64,000 nucleotides of DNA from Colicola sp016286205 (GTDB lineage Bacteria > Bacteroidota > Bacteroidia > Bacteroidales > Paludibacteraceae): positions 1 to 64,000 of the forward strand of contig JAEESF010000010.1 in the NCBI GenBank assembly GCA_016286205.1, given 5' to 3'. The notes under the pieces were generated by a model. That model had not been told where the DNA came from. It searched no databases and saw only the letters and a program-made list of their open reading frames with translations. A program made the position numbers and the translations under genes. The number at the start of each line of letters is the position of its first letter. The first letter of the stretch is position 1. This document shows, piece after piece, positions 42,661 through 51,540 of the stretch.

Positions 42661-44004
42661 ATGCTGCCACTGGATTTCATAGAGAGCATGCGTCAGCAGT
42701 TAGGAACTGAGGCAGAAGAGTTGTTGCGGGCACTGGAGACAGAGCCTGTGACCAGTATTCGCTTGAACTCCAAACTGGATGTGCTGACCTTTGATTGCGA
42801 CACCGATGAGGTGCCGTGGCATATCGATGGTTATTATCTCAGTTCGCGTCCGCAGTTCACGCTAGACCCGCTTTTCCATTGCGGTTGCTTCTATGTCCAA
42901 GAGGCTAGCTCAATGTTTGTTCAACAGGCGTTGGAGCAATATGTTGACAGCAATAGTGTGGTCCTCGATCTCTGTGCTGCGCCTGGCGGCAAGAGTACCC
43001 TGATCAGCGAATTTCTCGGTCATGATGGTCTGTTGCTGAGTAATGAGGTAGTGCGTCAACGTGTTTTTGTTCTCAGCGAGAATATCCAGAAATGGGGCAA
43101 TGGCAACACTATCGTCACTCATAACACGGCTGCCGAATACGGTGAGCGTTGTCGCCATTTGTTCGATTGCATCCTAGTCGATGTTCCTTGTTCGGGCGAA
43201 GGTATGTTCCGCAAAGACGAGCAAGCTCGTAGCGAATGGAGTTTGAAAGCTGTGCGTCAATGTGCTGAGCGCCAACGCAGTATTCTTATGGATGTGTGGG
43301 ATGCGCTCAAACCGGGCGGTATTCTGCTATATTCCACTTGCACCTTCAATGCCGAAGAGAACGAGAAGAATGTGGAGTGGGCAGCGGAGACGCTAGGTGC
43401 CGATATCTTACCCGTTGACTATGACCAGTCGTGGGGAATAGTAGAAGGTTCCATAGGCTACCATTTCTATCCGCATAAGACCAAGGGCGAAGGATTCTAT
43501 CTATGCGTGCTGCGTAAGCATGAGGATGAGCTGTACGAGCCATTCCACTTTAAGGAGCCGAAGCAACCTAAGGCTGTTCCGCATCCTGAGTTTCTCAGCG
43601 AGATGCGCACTTGGTTGCAACATCCGGATGAATGGGCCGTGCGTTATGTAGACCGTTTTGCAACGGCCTATCCAATTAAGTATAAGGAATTGATTGATGC
43701 TTTGTCCGAACGACTGACCTGTATCTCTACGGGCTTCGGTTTAGGCGAGGAACGCGGTCGTGGCATTGCTCCGCAACATAGCCTATCGATGGCTAAGGAT
43801 TTCCGCAAAGATGCATTCCCCAATGTGGCTTTGACTCTTGAGCAGGCTTTAGCTTATCTGCGCACGGAGGCCTTGACAATGACCGATGTGCCGTTGGGAC
43901 TTCTGCTCGTAACCTACGAAGGCGTGCCTCTTGGTTTCGTCAAGAATGTGGGCAATCGTCAGAATAATCTTTATCCCAACGAGTGGCGTATCCGCCATCT
44001 CTAA
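42661..44004 (+). CDS. rsmF: RsmF-like RNA cytosine-5 methyltransferase
   Basis: This 447-residue SAM-dependent methyltransferase of the NOL1/NOP2/Sun family probably makes m5C in 16S rRNA. The SAM-binding motif is LDLCAAPGGKS at about 102-112. The two catalytic cysteines are Cys177 in DVPCSGEGMFRKD and Cys227 in YSTCTF. The C-terminal 130 residues (about 310-447) match the RsmF-type extension with a PUA-like end (GVPLGFVKNVGNRQNNLYPNEWRIR). The start at 42661 lies 20 bp after the -7 box. The exact target nucleotide is assumed from family, not shown. Confidence 0.88.
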   Translation: MLPLDFIESMRQQLGTEAEELLRALETEPVTSIRLNSKLDVLTFDCDTDEVPWHIDGYYLSSRPQFTLDPLFHCGCFYVQEASSMFVQQALEQYVDSNSVVLDLCAAPGGKSTLISEFLGHDGLLLSNEVVRQRVFVLSENIQKWGNGNTIVTHNTAAEYGERCRHLFDCILVDVPCSGEGMFRKDEQARSEWSLKAVRQCAERQRSILMDVWDALKPGGILLYSTCTFNAEENEKNVEWAAETLGADILPVDYDQSWGIVEGSIGYHFYPHKTKGEGFYLCVLRKHEDELYEPFHFKEPKQPKAVPHPEFLSEMRTWLQHPDEWAVRYVDRFATAYPIKYKELIDALSERLTCISTGFGLGEERGRGIAPQHSLSMAKDFRKDAFPNVALTLEQALAYLRTEALTMTDVPLGLLLVTYEGVPLGFVKNVGNRQNNLYPNEWRIRHL

Positions 44005-44027
44005 AATTTACTCTGATAAAGATTTTG
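44003..44027. repeat. 25-bp sequence shared with 23614-23638
   Basis: The sequence begins AAAATTTACTCTGAT and ends AAGATTTTG after one variable base. It matches 23614-23638 at 24 of 25 positions. Here it lies between two convergent genes, starting at the last base pairs of the rsmF-like gene; the other copy is in the sirtuin leader. Role unknown. Confidence 0.5.
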
Positions 44028-44029
44028 GC

Positions 44030-44860
44030 TTATTTAATCTTTCTAGCCAAACGCACTGCACGCCCAGCCGATGGGTCGGCTTCTATCGTGCGCACTACTT
44101 CATCGGAGAACTGCAATTGGCTCGCGTAGCAGTCATAGCCATCAGCTATACTTGAGGTCCAATAACAACCCTCATTCCCAGTCCACGTTGGTTCTGTTTT
44201 CCCTCTCCGCAAACCAGCACATGGTAGGAACACGGCTCCCGTCGCCTCTAGTTTTTCCCATTCTGCAATACTGTAGTTGTTTACCGCAAATGCAGTAGCC
44301 TCCGGAGTGAAGCGGATATCATTTGGTTGCTTCCATTTGTCGGGCAGCAAAAGCAGTCCTTTTATCCCCGCCACGTATGCACGACTATACAGTTTCTTGG
44401 CATTGGGGCGTTTGTTGAGTATAAAATCCCACTCGTCACGACTCAAGGTGTACCATTGGTCTCCTCCGAAGAATCCATTCGAGGTATGTATACCCCAGTC
44501 GCGCTCAGTACCTGCGATGTCTTTCACCGTAGGGATATAGTGCTCGTAATCGCTCTGCGTGTCCCAGGGCTGTATATCTTCTGCACCTGTGGCGCCCCAC
44601 CCGAACAAATCAATCCACGTAGTTGCACTCTCGCCAATCTGAGTGTTGCCCTCACCGATGATGTCGTATTGCTTCTCCGCAAAACGCCATTCTCCTTCAC
44701 TGGCCAGGAACTGCAGGTTGCCCGGGGCAAACAACACTTTATCGCGCGTGCTTACCGAGAACACACGGTCTTTGTTCTGCTTCAACTCGCCCGATTTTTC
44801 ACAGGCGGTAGCGCATACAACAATTGCTAATAGGGAAAGAATTTTAACTAGCGTTTTCAT
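44030..44860 (-). CDS. Lipoprotein with a Bacteroidota SUMF-like/lectin-like domain
   Basis: This 276-residue lipoprotein has a signal ending CATAC with Cys20. The rest begins VFSVSTRDKVLFAPGNLQF and contains WRFAEKQYD, WIDLFGWGATG, a YTLSRDEWDFIL stretch and CYWTSS...AGRAVRLARK. This pattern is common in Bacteroidota and Fibrobacter surface proteins and looks related to sulfatase-modifying-factor or C-type-lectin folds. No enzymatic role is known to me. It has its own promoter (44885-44916), which overlaps the 3' end of the helicase gene. It converges with the rsmF-like gene. Confidence 0.75.
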   Translation of the reverse strand: MKTLVKILSLLAIVVCATACEKSGELKQNKDRVFSVSTRDKVLFAPGNLQFLASEGEWRFAEKQYDIIGEGNTQIGESATTWIDLFGWGATGAEDIQPWDTQSDYEHYIPTVKDIAGTERDWGIHTSNGFFGGDQWYTLSRDEWDFILNKRPNAKKLYSRAYVAGIKGLLLLPDKWKQPNDIRFTPEATAFAVNNYSIAEWEKLEATGAVFLPCAGLRRGKTEPTWTGNEGCYWTSSIADGYDCYASQLQFSDEVVRTIEADPSAGRAVRLARKIK

Positions 44861-44884
44861 GGTGAGTAATGATTATTATGGGCA

Positions 44885-44916
44885 CAAAAGTACTACTTTG
44901 TTTTGATATGTGCAAA
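44885..44916 (-). promoter_or_regulatory. Promoter of the 44030-44860 lipoprotein, inside the helicase 3' end
   Basis: On the minus strand a -33 TTTG (44913-44916), a 20-bp spacer with ATATCAAAACAAA, and a -7 TACTTTTG (44885-44892). The -33 box and spacer encode the last residues (FAHIKTK and stop) of the helicase. Confidence 0.75.
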
Positions 44917-46104
44917 CTTTCGATGGAATTTTTTCTTCCTCTCCGGCTTCTGCGGTTCTTCTTTCGGTCCTTCTCCCAGTGCCTCGGGCAATGCCATTCG
45001 TTCGATATCTTTTTTCAGGAACCGCTCTATTCTAGACCAGTAGCGGATATCGTCCGGCGAGACCAACGTGATAGCTTCGCCTTTGTTCTCCGCTCGCGCC
45101 GTACGACCTATGCGATGTACATAGTCTTCCGGGTCATGAGGCACATCATAATTGATCACCAATGGCACATCGGTCACATCTATTCCTCGCGACACCACAT
45201 CCGTAGCCACTAGCACATCAATCTTGCCATTTCTAAAATCCAACATCACCTGGTCTCGCTCGTTTTGCTCCAGGTCACTGTGCATCGCGCGCGCGTCCAA
45301 TTTTAGTGTGCGTAGCGTTCGCGTAAGGTCTTTCACGCGTTGCTTCTTGCCGGCAAAGATAATCACTTTCTTTAGATTTCTTCCCTGCAACGCCAGTTGC
45401 ACAAAGCCCGGTTTCTGCGCCTCATAGACCATCGCACTCATCTGGTGAATCGTCTCCGGTGGGCGCGATACGGCTATCTGTACTTCTGCCGGATTGTGCA
45501 TGATGCTTTTGGCCAGTTGGCGTATCTTCGGTGGCATTGTAGCGGAGAACATAATCGTCTGCCGCTCCTTTGGCAACCGACGAACGATAGTCATAATATC
45601 GTCATAGAACCCCATGTCCAACATGCGGTCTGCTTCATCCAAAATGAAATACTTAACACCCGAGAAATCGATATCGTAGATGTTCATCTGGCTCAGCAAT
45701 CGTCCGGGAGTAGCAATCACAATATCCGCGCCGCGTTGCAACCCGGTCACCTGAGTGCCCCACGCGCCATTGTCTTTTCCTCCGTAGATAGCGACACTGG
45801 AAAACGGTACATAGAACCCGAATCCCTCCATCTGTTGGTCAATCTGTTGCGCCAACTCGCGCGTCGGAGCCATAATGATGGCATTCAGTTTGTCGGGATC
45901 GTGTTTGTCGAAAGCCAGATTGGTCAGCAGAGGAAGTATATACGCAGCCGTTTTGCCTGTGCCGGTCTGCGCACAAGAGATAACATCGCGGCCATCTAGG
46001 ATAACAGGAATAGTCTTCTCCTGCACAGGTGTGCATTCGTCAAAATGCATGTCCCACAGGGCATCTAGCACCTCGTCCGATAATGGCAGCTCGTCAAAAA
46101 ACAT
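44893..46104 (-). CDS. DEAD-box ATP-dependent RNA helicase
   Basis: This 403-residue superfamily-2 RNA helicase of the RhlE/DeaD type unwinds short RNA duplexes in the cytoplasm, for example in ribosome assembly or mRNA decay. Motifs in order are the Q-motif (TPVQEKTIP at about 25-33), AQTGTGKT with GTGKT at 48-52, PTRELA, TPGR, DEAD at 156-159, SAT at 187-189, TDVVSRGIDV and HRIGRTAR. The C-terminus is a short basic tail with GPKEEPQKPERKKKFHRK. It lies 11 bp after the epimerase gene. Its last codons overlap the promoter of the next gene. Confidence 0.94.
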   Translation of the reverse strand: MFFDELPLSDEVLDALWDMHFDECTPVQEKTIPVILDGRDVISCAQTGTGKTAAYILPLLTNLAFDKHDPDKLNAIIMAPTRELAQQIDQQMEGFGFYVPFSSVAIYGGKDNGAWGTQVTGLQRGADIVIATPGRLLSQMNIYDIDFSGVKYFILDEADRMLDMGFYDDIMTIVRRLPKERQTIMFSATMPPKIRQLAKSIMHNPAEVQIAVSRPPETIHQMSAMVYEAQKPGFVQLALQGRNLKKVIIFAGKKQRVKDLTRTLRTLKLDARAMHSDLEQNERDQVMLDFRNGKIDVLVATDVVSRGIDVTDVPLVINYDVPHDPEDYVHRIGRTARAENKGEAITLVSPDDIRYWSRIERFLKKDIERMALPEALGEGPKEEPQKPERKKKFHRKFAHIKTK

Positions 46105-46115
46105 CCTCTAACCTA

Positions 46116-47660
46116 TTACTTCTCCCAACCGTTGAACACTTCCGGACCATAGACATTATTCTCGTCTGCCTCGTGCAGCGGAGTCCACAGTTGCGCAAAG
46201 AACGGATTACGCTTAGCCTCAGCATCCCAGGCCCATGGACGTTGTTTCTCTTTCGGCTCGTGAGCATATGGATAAGGGAAACAATCGGGGCACCAGTGAC
46301 CACCAAGCAAGATCAGGCGTGGACTGGCTTCAAACGTGTGACCTTCAGCGCACTGCCATTTTAGCGGCGTATCCCAATCGCCTTTCTTCATAGTCTTGCT
46401 CAGGCACTTACCGCCGCGGAAAGCAGCTACCTGTTGCATGTCTTGAATGGTGAATTCCTCGCGAGGTTTGGTCTCATCGTAACCATGGTCCATCAGCACA
46501 ATCTCTTCGCTATTGTGGCTCAGGTCCATATGTTTCCAATCGGGAATAGCCTTGTAGGCCTCCAGACTGCCGTAGTAGGCATGAATGCGTTGCTCCTTGT
46601 TGTTCTTGATCCACCATTGAGTGCCATGCTCTTTGCTGTTGGCCATAAACCACATAGCGGCTTTGACACAATGTGGGAAGAGTTTGGCAATGCGTGTCTT
46701 GGCAGCAAACTTGATACCACCCGGCAGTGATTCTGCTTTGGCCATTTGTGCAAAATACTCCTTAATCGGCACATTGGCACGGAAGTGCAGATAATTCTCC
46801 AGTTTATCGCCATCAGCATACCACATACCATGAAAATTGCGGGTGGTGAACCAGTTGGCATTGAATATCTTCTCCGGTTTCGGGCATCCGATACAATCGA
46901 GCAAGAGACACTCAAACTCATAGTTGCTCAGTCTGTACTCTTTGCCGGAACCGATATTGTAGTAATTCTTCCAGAATTCTTCCGGCACCTCAGGACGACA
47001 TACGCGCTCCAGCAGACGACCGCTGTCTTCTACCGTAGCCCATTCCAACACGCCACGTACGGGCACATGGAACATAATCGGGTCGTAGTTCTTCAGAATA
47101 GCAGGGTAGAGTATGCCCGACTGGCGCAGACTAACCCATGTCTTGATTCCTGAATTGGTGATGATACGCTCTGCCAATGCTTTTGTTAATCCGTAATGGT
47201 CGTATGCCGACACACAGATTGGATCGCCTGCACGACCCCAATGAAGCGGCTCACGGCGATCGCCCATCTGGGCCACAGAACCAATATACACTACTTTCGG
47301 CTGCTTGTCTTCCGGCTGTGCCAGAATAGCCTGCGTGATGTTTTTCGCGGCCGTGATATTGGTACGCAAAGTGGCTTTCGGACGATAGTCCGCCTGCGGC
47401 GAAACCATTCCACCTACGTGCAAAACGATGTCACTGCCCGTTACACCTTTCAGTACATCTTCATATTTGGTCAAATCGCCCCAGATAACGGTCAGCTGTG
47501 GATGGCTGGCCATCAGCGGAGCTAGCAGTTCTTTGTTCTTTTGGCTTGGGCGAGCTAAGATACGCAAGTTGTATTTCTTCGGATAGCTCAGTATCTCTTG
47601 CATACCCGCATAACCCATTGTGCCGGTCGCGCCGGTCAGAAAAACAGTAGTCTTTGCCAT
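46116..47660 (-). CDS. NAD-dependent epimerase/dehydratase with C-terminal zinc ribbon
   Basis: This 514-residue extended short-chain dehydrogenase has the Rossmann motif TGATGTMG at about residues 9-16 and a catalytic pair in YDHYGLTKALAERI (YxxxK). That domain ends near residue 330. The remaining part contains a possible zinc ribbon, CAEGH and CPDC (Cys437, His441, Cys457, Cys460), which is unusual for this superfamily. It has no signal peptide. The substrate is unknown; nucleotide sugars and other sugar or alcohol groups are possible. It sits between the antiporter (33 bp gap) and the helicase in a minus-strand unit that starts at the thioredoxin gene. Confidence 0.8.
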   Translation of the reverse strand: MAKTTVFLTGATGTMGYAGMQEILSYPKKYNLRILARPSQKNKELLAPLMASHPQLTVIWGDLTKYEDVLKGVTGSDIVLHVGGMVSPQADYRPKATLRTNITAAKNITQAILAQPEDKQPKVVYIGSVAQMGDRREPLHWGRAGDPICVSAYDHYGLTKALAERIITNSGIKTWVSLRQSGILYPAILKNYDPIMFHVPVRGVLEWATVEDSGRLLERVCRPEVPEEFWKNYYNIGSGKEYRLSNYEFECLLLDCIGCPKPEKIFNANWFTTRNFHGMWYADGDKLENYLHFRANVPIKEYFAQMAKAESLPGGIKFAAKTRIAKLFPHCVKAAMWFMANSKEHGTQWWIKNNKEQRIHAYYGSLEAYKAIPDWKHMDLSHNSEEIVLMDHGYDETKPREEFTIQDMQQVAAFRGGKCLSKTMKKGDWDTPLKWQCAEGHTFEASPRLILLGGHWCPDCFPYPYAHEPKEKQRPWAWDAEAKRNPFFAQLWTPLHEADENNVYGPEVFNGWEK

Positions 47661-47693
47661 ATATTATAATTTTTAACTTTTAACTTTTAATTT

Positions 47694-49283
47694 TCACTTT
47701 CTCATCCATCGGGTCATCCGATTGAAACGTTCCTTGGCTTTGCTTTTTACACTAGCACGCCACAGTGCTTCTTCTTCGGCTTCGTTCGTCAGTTGGCGGT
47801 AAGCGGCATTGGCATCGTGATCGCTGATAACCAACAACTGGTCGCCTATGGCCAAAGTGCTATCGCCCGTTGGCACAAAGAAATCATCTCCGCGACGAAC
47901 CATGACAATCAGCGTATGAGGTGGCATCTTCAGTTCTCGCAGAGTATAACCGCTAACCAGCATGTCTTCAGTCACTTCCAGTTCATGCGCGGTAGATTGA
48001 ATCTCGTCAGGCAGATCCATGTCAAAGTGCTGCAGTTTGCGGGTTTCGTCTGGTGGAGTGGCCAAATCCAGTCGGCGGGCCAAAGTAGTGAGAGTTGTTC
48101 CTTGCGCCAAGAGCGAAACAATGGTGCAAAGGAATACAACATTAAATATCATGTCCGCGTTAGGAACTCCTTGTGCTTTGCACATGATGGCAAAAATGAT
48201 AGGCACAGCACCTTTCAACCCCACCCAACTCAGCATCAAATGATCGCGAGTGTGATAACGGCGGAAAGGTAACATACAGCTCAGCACGGCTATTGGACGA
48301 GAAATCAGTATCATTACAATACTGATAATTAGGCATGGCAGCCAAACTTGCAATTGCAGTAATTCTGTTGGATGCACCATCAGACCTAACATCAGGAACA
48401 TAGACAATTGACTCAACCATGTTAATCCGTTGAAGAACGCTTTGGTTTGACGTTTGCGGGTAAACTTGCTATTACCGATAATCAGTCCGCCAACATATAC
48501 TGCCAAGTATGTGTTTCCTTGTAGATAATACGTGATGGAGAAAATGAAAATGCATGCGGTCAAAACCATGATGGGATAGAGCGCTTCGTTCGCCAATTGT
48601 ACGCGCCGCATCAGCAACACCAGTCCTTTGCCCAAAGCGAAACCGAGAACTGTTCCCATAACCAGTTGTACCACAATCGTTTGCACAATCGGCAGGCCTT
48701 CCACATGCTGTGTGTTGGCCAGTACAACACCGATGAGCGTAGTGGTCAATACGTAAGCCATCGGGTCATTTGCTCCGGATTCCAATTCCAACAACGGACG
48801 CAGATTGTGTTTGAAACCAATATTGTGCGTTCGCATGATGGAGAATACGCTAGCCGAATCAGTCGAAGACAGAGTAGCGGCCATCAGTAGTGCCAACCAG
48901 ATAGATACGCTCGCTACCGCATTCAGCCAACCGAAGATGTAATAAATAATAACGCCCGTTATGATGCACGTCAGCAATACGCCTACTGTAGCTAGCGTGA
49001 TACCCGGACCGAGTACAGATTTGATGTCGCTGATTTTGGTGTCTAGTCCACCGGAAAACAGAATGATACACAGCGCTAATGTGCTGAGTGCTTGCGCAGT
49101 ACCGATCTCTATCTGGATTCCGTCTCCACCGAAAAAAGCACCTACGCCATCCGAGCCAAACAGCATTCCCACAGCTAAAAATAGCAACAAGGCTGGCACA
49201 CCAAACTTATAGCCAATCTTATCCGCAATAATGCTGATAAAGAACAGCAACGACAATATCAACAGCACAAATTCGATCTGCAT
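47694..49283 (-). CDS. Potassium/proton antiporter (CPA1, CvrA/NhaP2-type)
   Basis: This 529-residue inner-membrane antiporter of the CPA1 family has about 12-13 membrane segments at residues 1-400. It includes LLFLAVGMLFGSDGVG near the N-terminus and the conserved ESGANDPMAYVL, whose Asp is the ion-site residue. A cytosolic TrkA_C/RCK-like domain follows at about 415-495 (SGYTLRELKMPPHTLIVMVRR). This architecture matches K+/H+ antiporters that handle osmotic or pH stress. The start follows the thioredoxin stop by 3 bp, so they are co-transcribed. Confidence 0.9.
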   Translation of the reverse strand: MQIEFVLLILSLLFFISIIADKIGYKFGVPALLLFLAVGMLFGSDGVGAFFGGDGIQIEIGTAQALSTLALCIILFSGGLDTKISDIKSVLGPGITLATVGVLLTCIITGVIIYYIFGWLNAVASVSIWLALLMAATLSSTDSASVFSIMRTHNIGFKHNLRPLLELESGANDPMAYVLTTTLIGVVLANTQHVEGLPIVQTIVVQLVMGTVLGFALGKGLVLLMRRVQLANEALYPIMVLTACIFIFSITYYLQGNTYLAVYVGGLIIGNSKFTRKRQTKAFFNGLTWLSQLSMFLMLGLMVHPTELLQLQVWLPCLIISIVMILISRPIAVLSCMLPFRRYHTRDHLMLSWVGLKGAVPIIFAIMCKAQGVPNADMIFNVVFLCTIVSLLAQGTTLTTLARRLDLATPPDETRKLQHFDMDLPDEIQSTAHELEVTEDMLVSGYTLRELKMPPHTLIVMVRRGDDFFVPTGDSTLAIGDQLLVISDHDANAAYRQLTNEAEEEALWRASVKSKAKERFNRMTRWMRK

Positions 49284-49286
49284 AAC

Positions 49287-49718
49287 TTACTTCTTCGCTT
49301 TCTTTCCCAGTAGAAATTCGTCGATAATGTTGACAATATTTTCTTTCGGATACAGACCTTTCAGCAGAATAGGCTTACCTTCCTTAGGAATATACATCAC
49401 TTGCGGAAAACTGCTAATGCCGAACACATAAGCCAGTTCTTTTTCACGCTCTGTATCCACTTTGTAGAATGTGACTAGTCCGCAATAGGTCTGACTCAGT
49501 TCCTCCATGATAGGCGCCAAACGCTTGCACGGACCGCACCAAGTGGTATAGAAATCGATGACGCACGGTTTTTCGCCATCGTATTTCCATTCTTTGTTGG
49601 TCTTGTAGTCAAAAATCCGCTGGCGGAATTGATCTGTCGTTAGATATACAACATCTTCTGCCATTGTGGGCAGCAAGAGACCTATCAACAAGGTGACTGT
49701 AATAATGAATCGTTGCAT
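49287..49718 (-). CDS. Periplasmic thioredoxin-like protein
   Basis: This 143-residue thioredoxin-fold protein has an N-terminal signal peptide (about 1-20, ending TMA before EDV) and the redox motif WCGPC with Cys61 and Cys64. A cis-Pro is in SFPQVMYIP. It is exported, so it would act as a periplasmic disulfide reductant or oxidant. It is the first gene of a minus-strand operon with the antiporter, epimerase and helicase, driven by the promoter at 49738-49769. Confidence 0.9.
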   Translation of the reverse strand: MQRFIITVTLLIGLLLPTMAEDVVYLTTDQFRQRIFDYKTNKEWKYDGEKPCVIDFYTTWCGPCKRLAPIMEELSQTYCGLVTFYKVDTEREKELAYVFGISSFPQVMYIPKEGKPILLKGLYPKENIVNIIDEFLLGKKAKK

Positions 49719-49737
49719 AATAATCTCAATTTGGGTA

Positions 49738-49769
49738 CAAAATTACTACTTTTTTCTCACATACGCAAA
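49738..49769 (-). promoter_or_regulatory. Promoter of the thioredoxin-antiporter-epimerase-helicase unit
   Basis: On the minus strand a -33 TTTG (49766-49769), a 20-bp spacer and a -7 TAATTTTG (49738-49745), about 20 bp before the thioredoxin start. Confidence 0.75.
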
Positions 49770-49794
49770 TAATTATGCAAAAACCACACCAAAA

Positions 49795-49826
49795 TTTGCA
49801 TATATGCAAAATTTGTAGTACTTTTG
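49795..49826 (+). promoter_or_regulatory. Promoter of aroB with palindrome over -33
   Basis: A -33 TTTG at 49795-49798, a 20-bp spacer and a -7 TACTTTTG at 49819-49826. The palindrome TTTGCATATATGCAAA (49795-49810) is identical to that in the rsmF-like gene promoter. Confidence 0.75.
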
Positions 49827-49846
49827 TGGCGGAAATATCCACCGGA

Positions 49847-49943
49847 GTGGTCGAGAAGTTAACGAGACATTTACCTGACAATATCGTGAGCAAATCAGAC
49901 TAACGACAGACTAACGACAGACTATCGAGTCGAGACAATATCC
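49847..49943 (+). repeat. Copy of the mosaic repeat in the aroB leader
   Basis: It starts GTGGTCGAGAAGTTAACGAG, has the ACCTGACAATA module also seen near 61340, then two direct GACTAACGACA units (49898-49919) and a GTCGAGACAATATCC end next to the aroB ATG. The AT-rich hairpin module is absent. As transcription should begin near 49833, the whole copy lies in the mRNA leader. Confidence 0.7.
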
Positions 49944-49947
49944 TAAC

Positions 49948-50970
49948 ATGGACCAGAATATTCATAGCGCGTTAACATCCATCGCATCAGCCTATCAATC
50001 GCAACAAGTGGTTGTTGTCACAACGACCGAAGTCAGTGCTTGTCGGCCGGAAATTGGAGCATTGCCTTATCCTGTTTTGGTGTTGCCTGGCGGAGAGGAG
50101 AACAAATCCTTGGCCCTCGTGCAGCGTATCTGGGATTTTTTGCTCGAACACTCGGTTACGCGCAGCGGTTTGCTGATTTGCATTGGTGGTGGTGTGCTAA
50201 CCGATATTAGCGGTTTTGCGGCAAGTACTTACAAGCGAGGCATTGACTATGTCAATGTACCTACCACTTTGCTGGCCATGGTTGATGCTTCCACGGGAGG
50301 CAAAACGGGCTTCAATTACGGTGGTCTGAAAAATAGTATCGGTACATTCTGCCAGCCTAAACAGACCATCATTTGTCCTTCGTTGTTGGACACTTTGCCT
50401 GCCAATCATCTCTTGAGCGGCATGGCAGAAATGTTCAAAACGGGTCTGCTGAACGAGTCCCTTTGGAATGCTCTTTTGCGATACGATATTGAGCGAATGG
50501 ATATAGACCAACTCACGCCGCTGATAACTGATTGTGTGCGGGTTAAGGAGCAGATTGTGAAGTCTGATCCGCAAGAATCCGGACTGCGCAAGGCGCTGAA
50601 TTTCGGTCACACTTTCGGTCATGCTTTAGAGGAAATTTCTCTCTCGGATACTTCTTCCAATGGACTGCTTCACGGCTATGCCGTGCTTTATGGAATGATT
50701 GCTGAATTATTCCTGAGCGTTACTTTGCTTGGAATGCCGCGCGAACCACTTCAGCAACTGACACAACGCATGTTGCAATTCTACGGCCGCATTCAGTGTT
50801 CGTGCAAAGATCGTGATCGGCTCATCAACCTCATGCGACAAGACAAGAAAAACGAGCGTGTCGAAGACATCAATTGTACGCTGTTGCAAGCTGTCGGACA
50901 GCCTCGTATCAACCAGATTATCACGCCAGAACAGGCGGCTGAGGCTTTCGACTATTTATTCAGTTTGTAG
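49948..50970 (+). CDS. aroB: 3-dehydroquinate synthase
   Basis: This 340-residue enzyme carries out the second step of the shikimate pathway, converting DAHP to 3-dehydroquinate with NAD and a divalent metal. It has GGEENKSLALVQ at about 46-57 and the NAD-binding stretch GGGVLTDISGFAASTYKRGIDYVNVPTTLLAMVDASTGGKTG (about residues 79-120, including the conserved Asp, Lys and Thr). Metal ligands are expected in the NFGHTFGHALE region at about 216-226 and in the preceding RKAL segment. Length is typical. It is transcribed alone, behind a leader that contains the mosaic repeat. Confidence 0.95.
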   Translation: MDQNIHSALTSIASAYQSQQVVVVTTTEVSACRPEIGALPYPVLVLPGGEENKSLALVQRIWDFLLEHSVTRSGLLICIGGGVLTDISGFAASTYKRGIDYVNVPTTLLAMVDASTGGKTGFNYGGLKNSIGTFCQPKQTIICPSLLDTLPANHLLSGMAEMFKTGLLNESLWNALLRYDIERMDIDQLTPLITDCVRVKEQIVKSDPQESGLRKALNFGHTFGHALEEISLSDTSSNGLLHGYAVLYGMIAELFLSVTLLGMPREPLQQLTQRMLQFYGRIQCSCKDRDRLINLMRQDKKNERVEDINCTLLQAVGQPRINQIITPEQAAEAFDYLFSL

Positions 50971-50988
50971 TTGAAAATGCACGCAAGT

Positions 50989-51020
50989 CTTGCACATGTC
51001 GAAAAAAAGCAGTAAATTTG
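50989..51020 (+). promoter_or_regulatory. Promoter of the yhcH-glgB-nagB-cysS operon, with dyad over -7
   Basis: A -33 CTTG at 50989-50992, a 20-bp spacer and a -7 TAAATTTG at 51013-51020. The -7 box is one arm of a perfect inverted repeat AAATTTGC-AC-GCAAATTT (51014-51031). Confidence 0.7.
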
Positions 51021-51055
51021 CACGCAAATTTGACAATTAACAAAATTTAACCAAT

Positions 51056-51511
51056 ATGATAATCGATAAATTAGAGAATGCGGACTGGTATTTTGATACC
51101 GTGCCTGGATTAGAACAATTCATCAAATTCTTCCAATCGAACGATTTGGAGGAACTCCCTGCATGTAAGATTTTTTTGGATGGAAACGACTTGATTGTTA
51201 ATATCAACGACTTCAAAGGGAAAGAAGAATCCAAATGCCGTATGGAGGCACACAAAGATTATATTGACATCCAGATTCCGCTTGGCGCTGATGAGACAAT
51301 GGGATGGAAGGCACAAGTAGATTGCCAGGAAGTAACGCAAGAATACGACGAGGGCAAGGATGTAGAATTCTATGGCGACAAAGCCACAGTCAAATTTGTT
51401 GTTCCGGCCGGACATTTTGCTGTTTTCTTCCCATCAGATGCACATCAGCCGGGTATTGCTCCGGGCAAAGAGTATCGAAAGATCATTGTCAAGGCTAGAG
51501 TGAATCAATAA
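51056..51511 (+). CDS. YhcH/YjgK/YiaL family protein (cupin-like)
   Basis: This 151-residue cytoplasmic protein belongs to the DUF386 (YhcH/YjgK/YiaL, EbgC-like) family. Motifs include MEAHKDYIDIQIPLGADETMGW, with the metal-type His and Glu of the cupin fold, and AVFFPSDAHQPGIAPG near the end. Relatives act in sialic acid or galactoside catabolism as mutarotase-like or anomerase proteins. Here it opens an operon with glgB and nagB, so a role in sugar or amino-sugar handling is plausible, though the substrate is unknown. Confidence 0.9.
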   Translation: MIIDKLENADWYFDTVPGLEQFIKFFQSNDLEELPACKIFLDGNDLIVNINDFKGKEESKCRMEAHKDYIDIQIPLGADETMGWKAQVDCQEVTQEYDEGKDVEFYGDKATVKFVVPAGHFAVFFPSDAHQPGIAPGKEYRKIIVKARVNQ

Positions 51512-51540
51512 GTACTTAACCACGAAAAACACACAATATT

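Noticed and set aside
49891..49936. Possible CRISPR-like array of GACTAACGACA units
   Set aside because: Units are 11 bp and directly adjacent with no spacers, and the same block recurs at 104-145 as part of the intergenic repeat.
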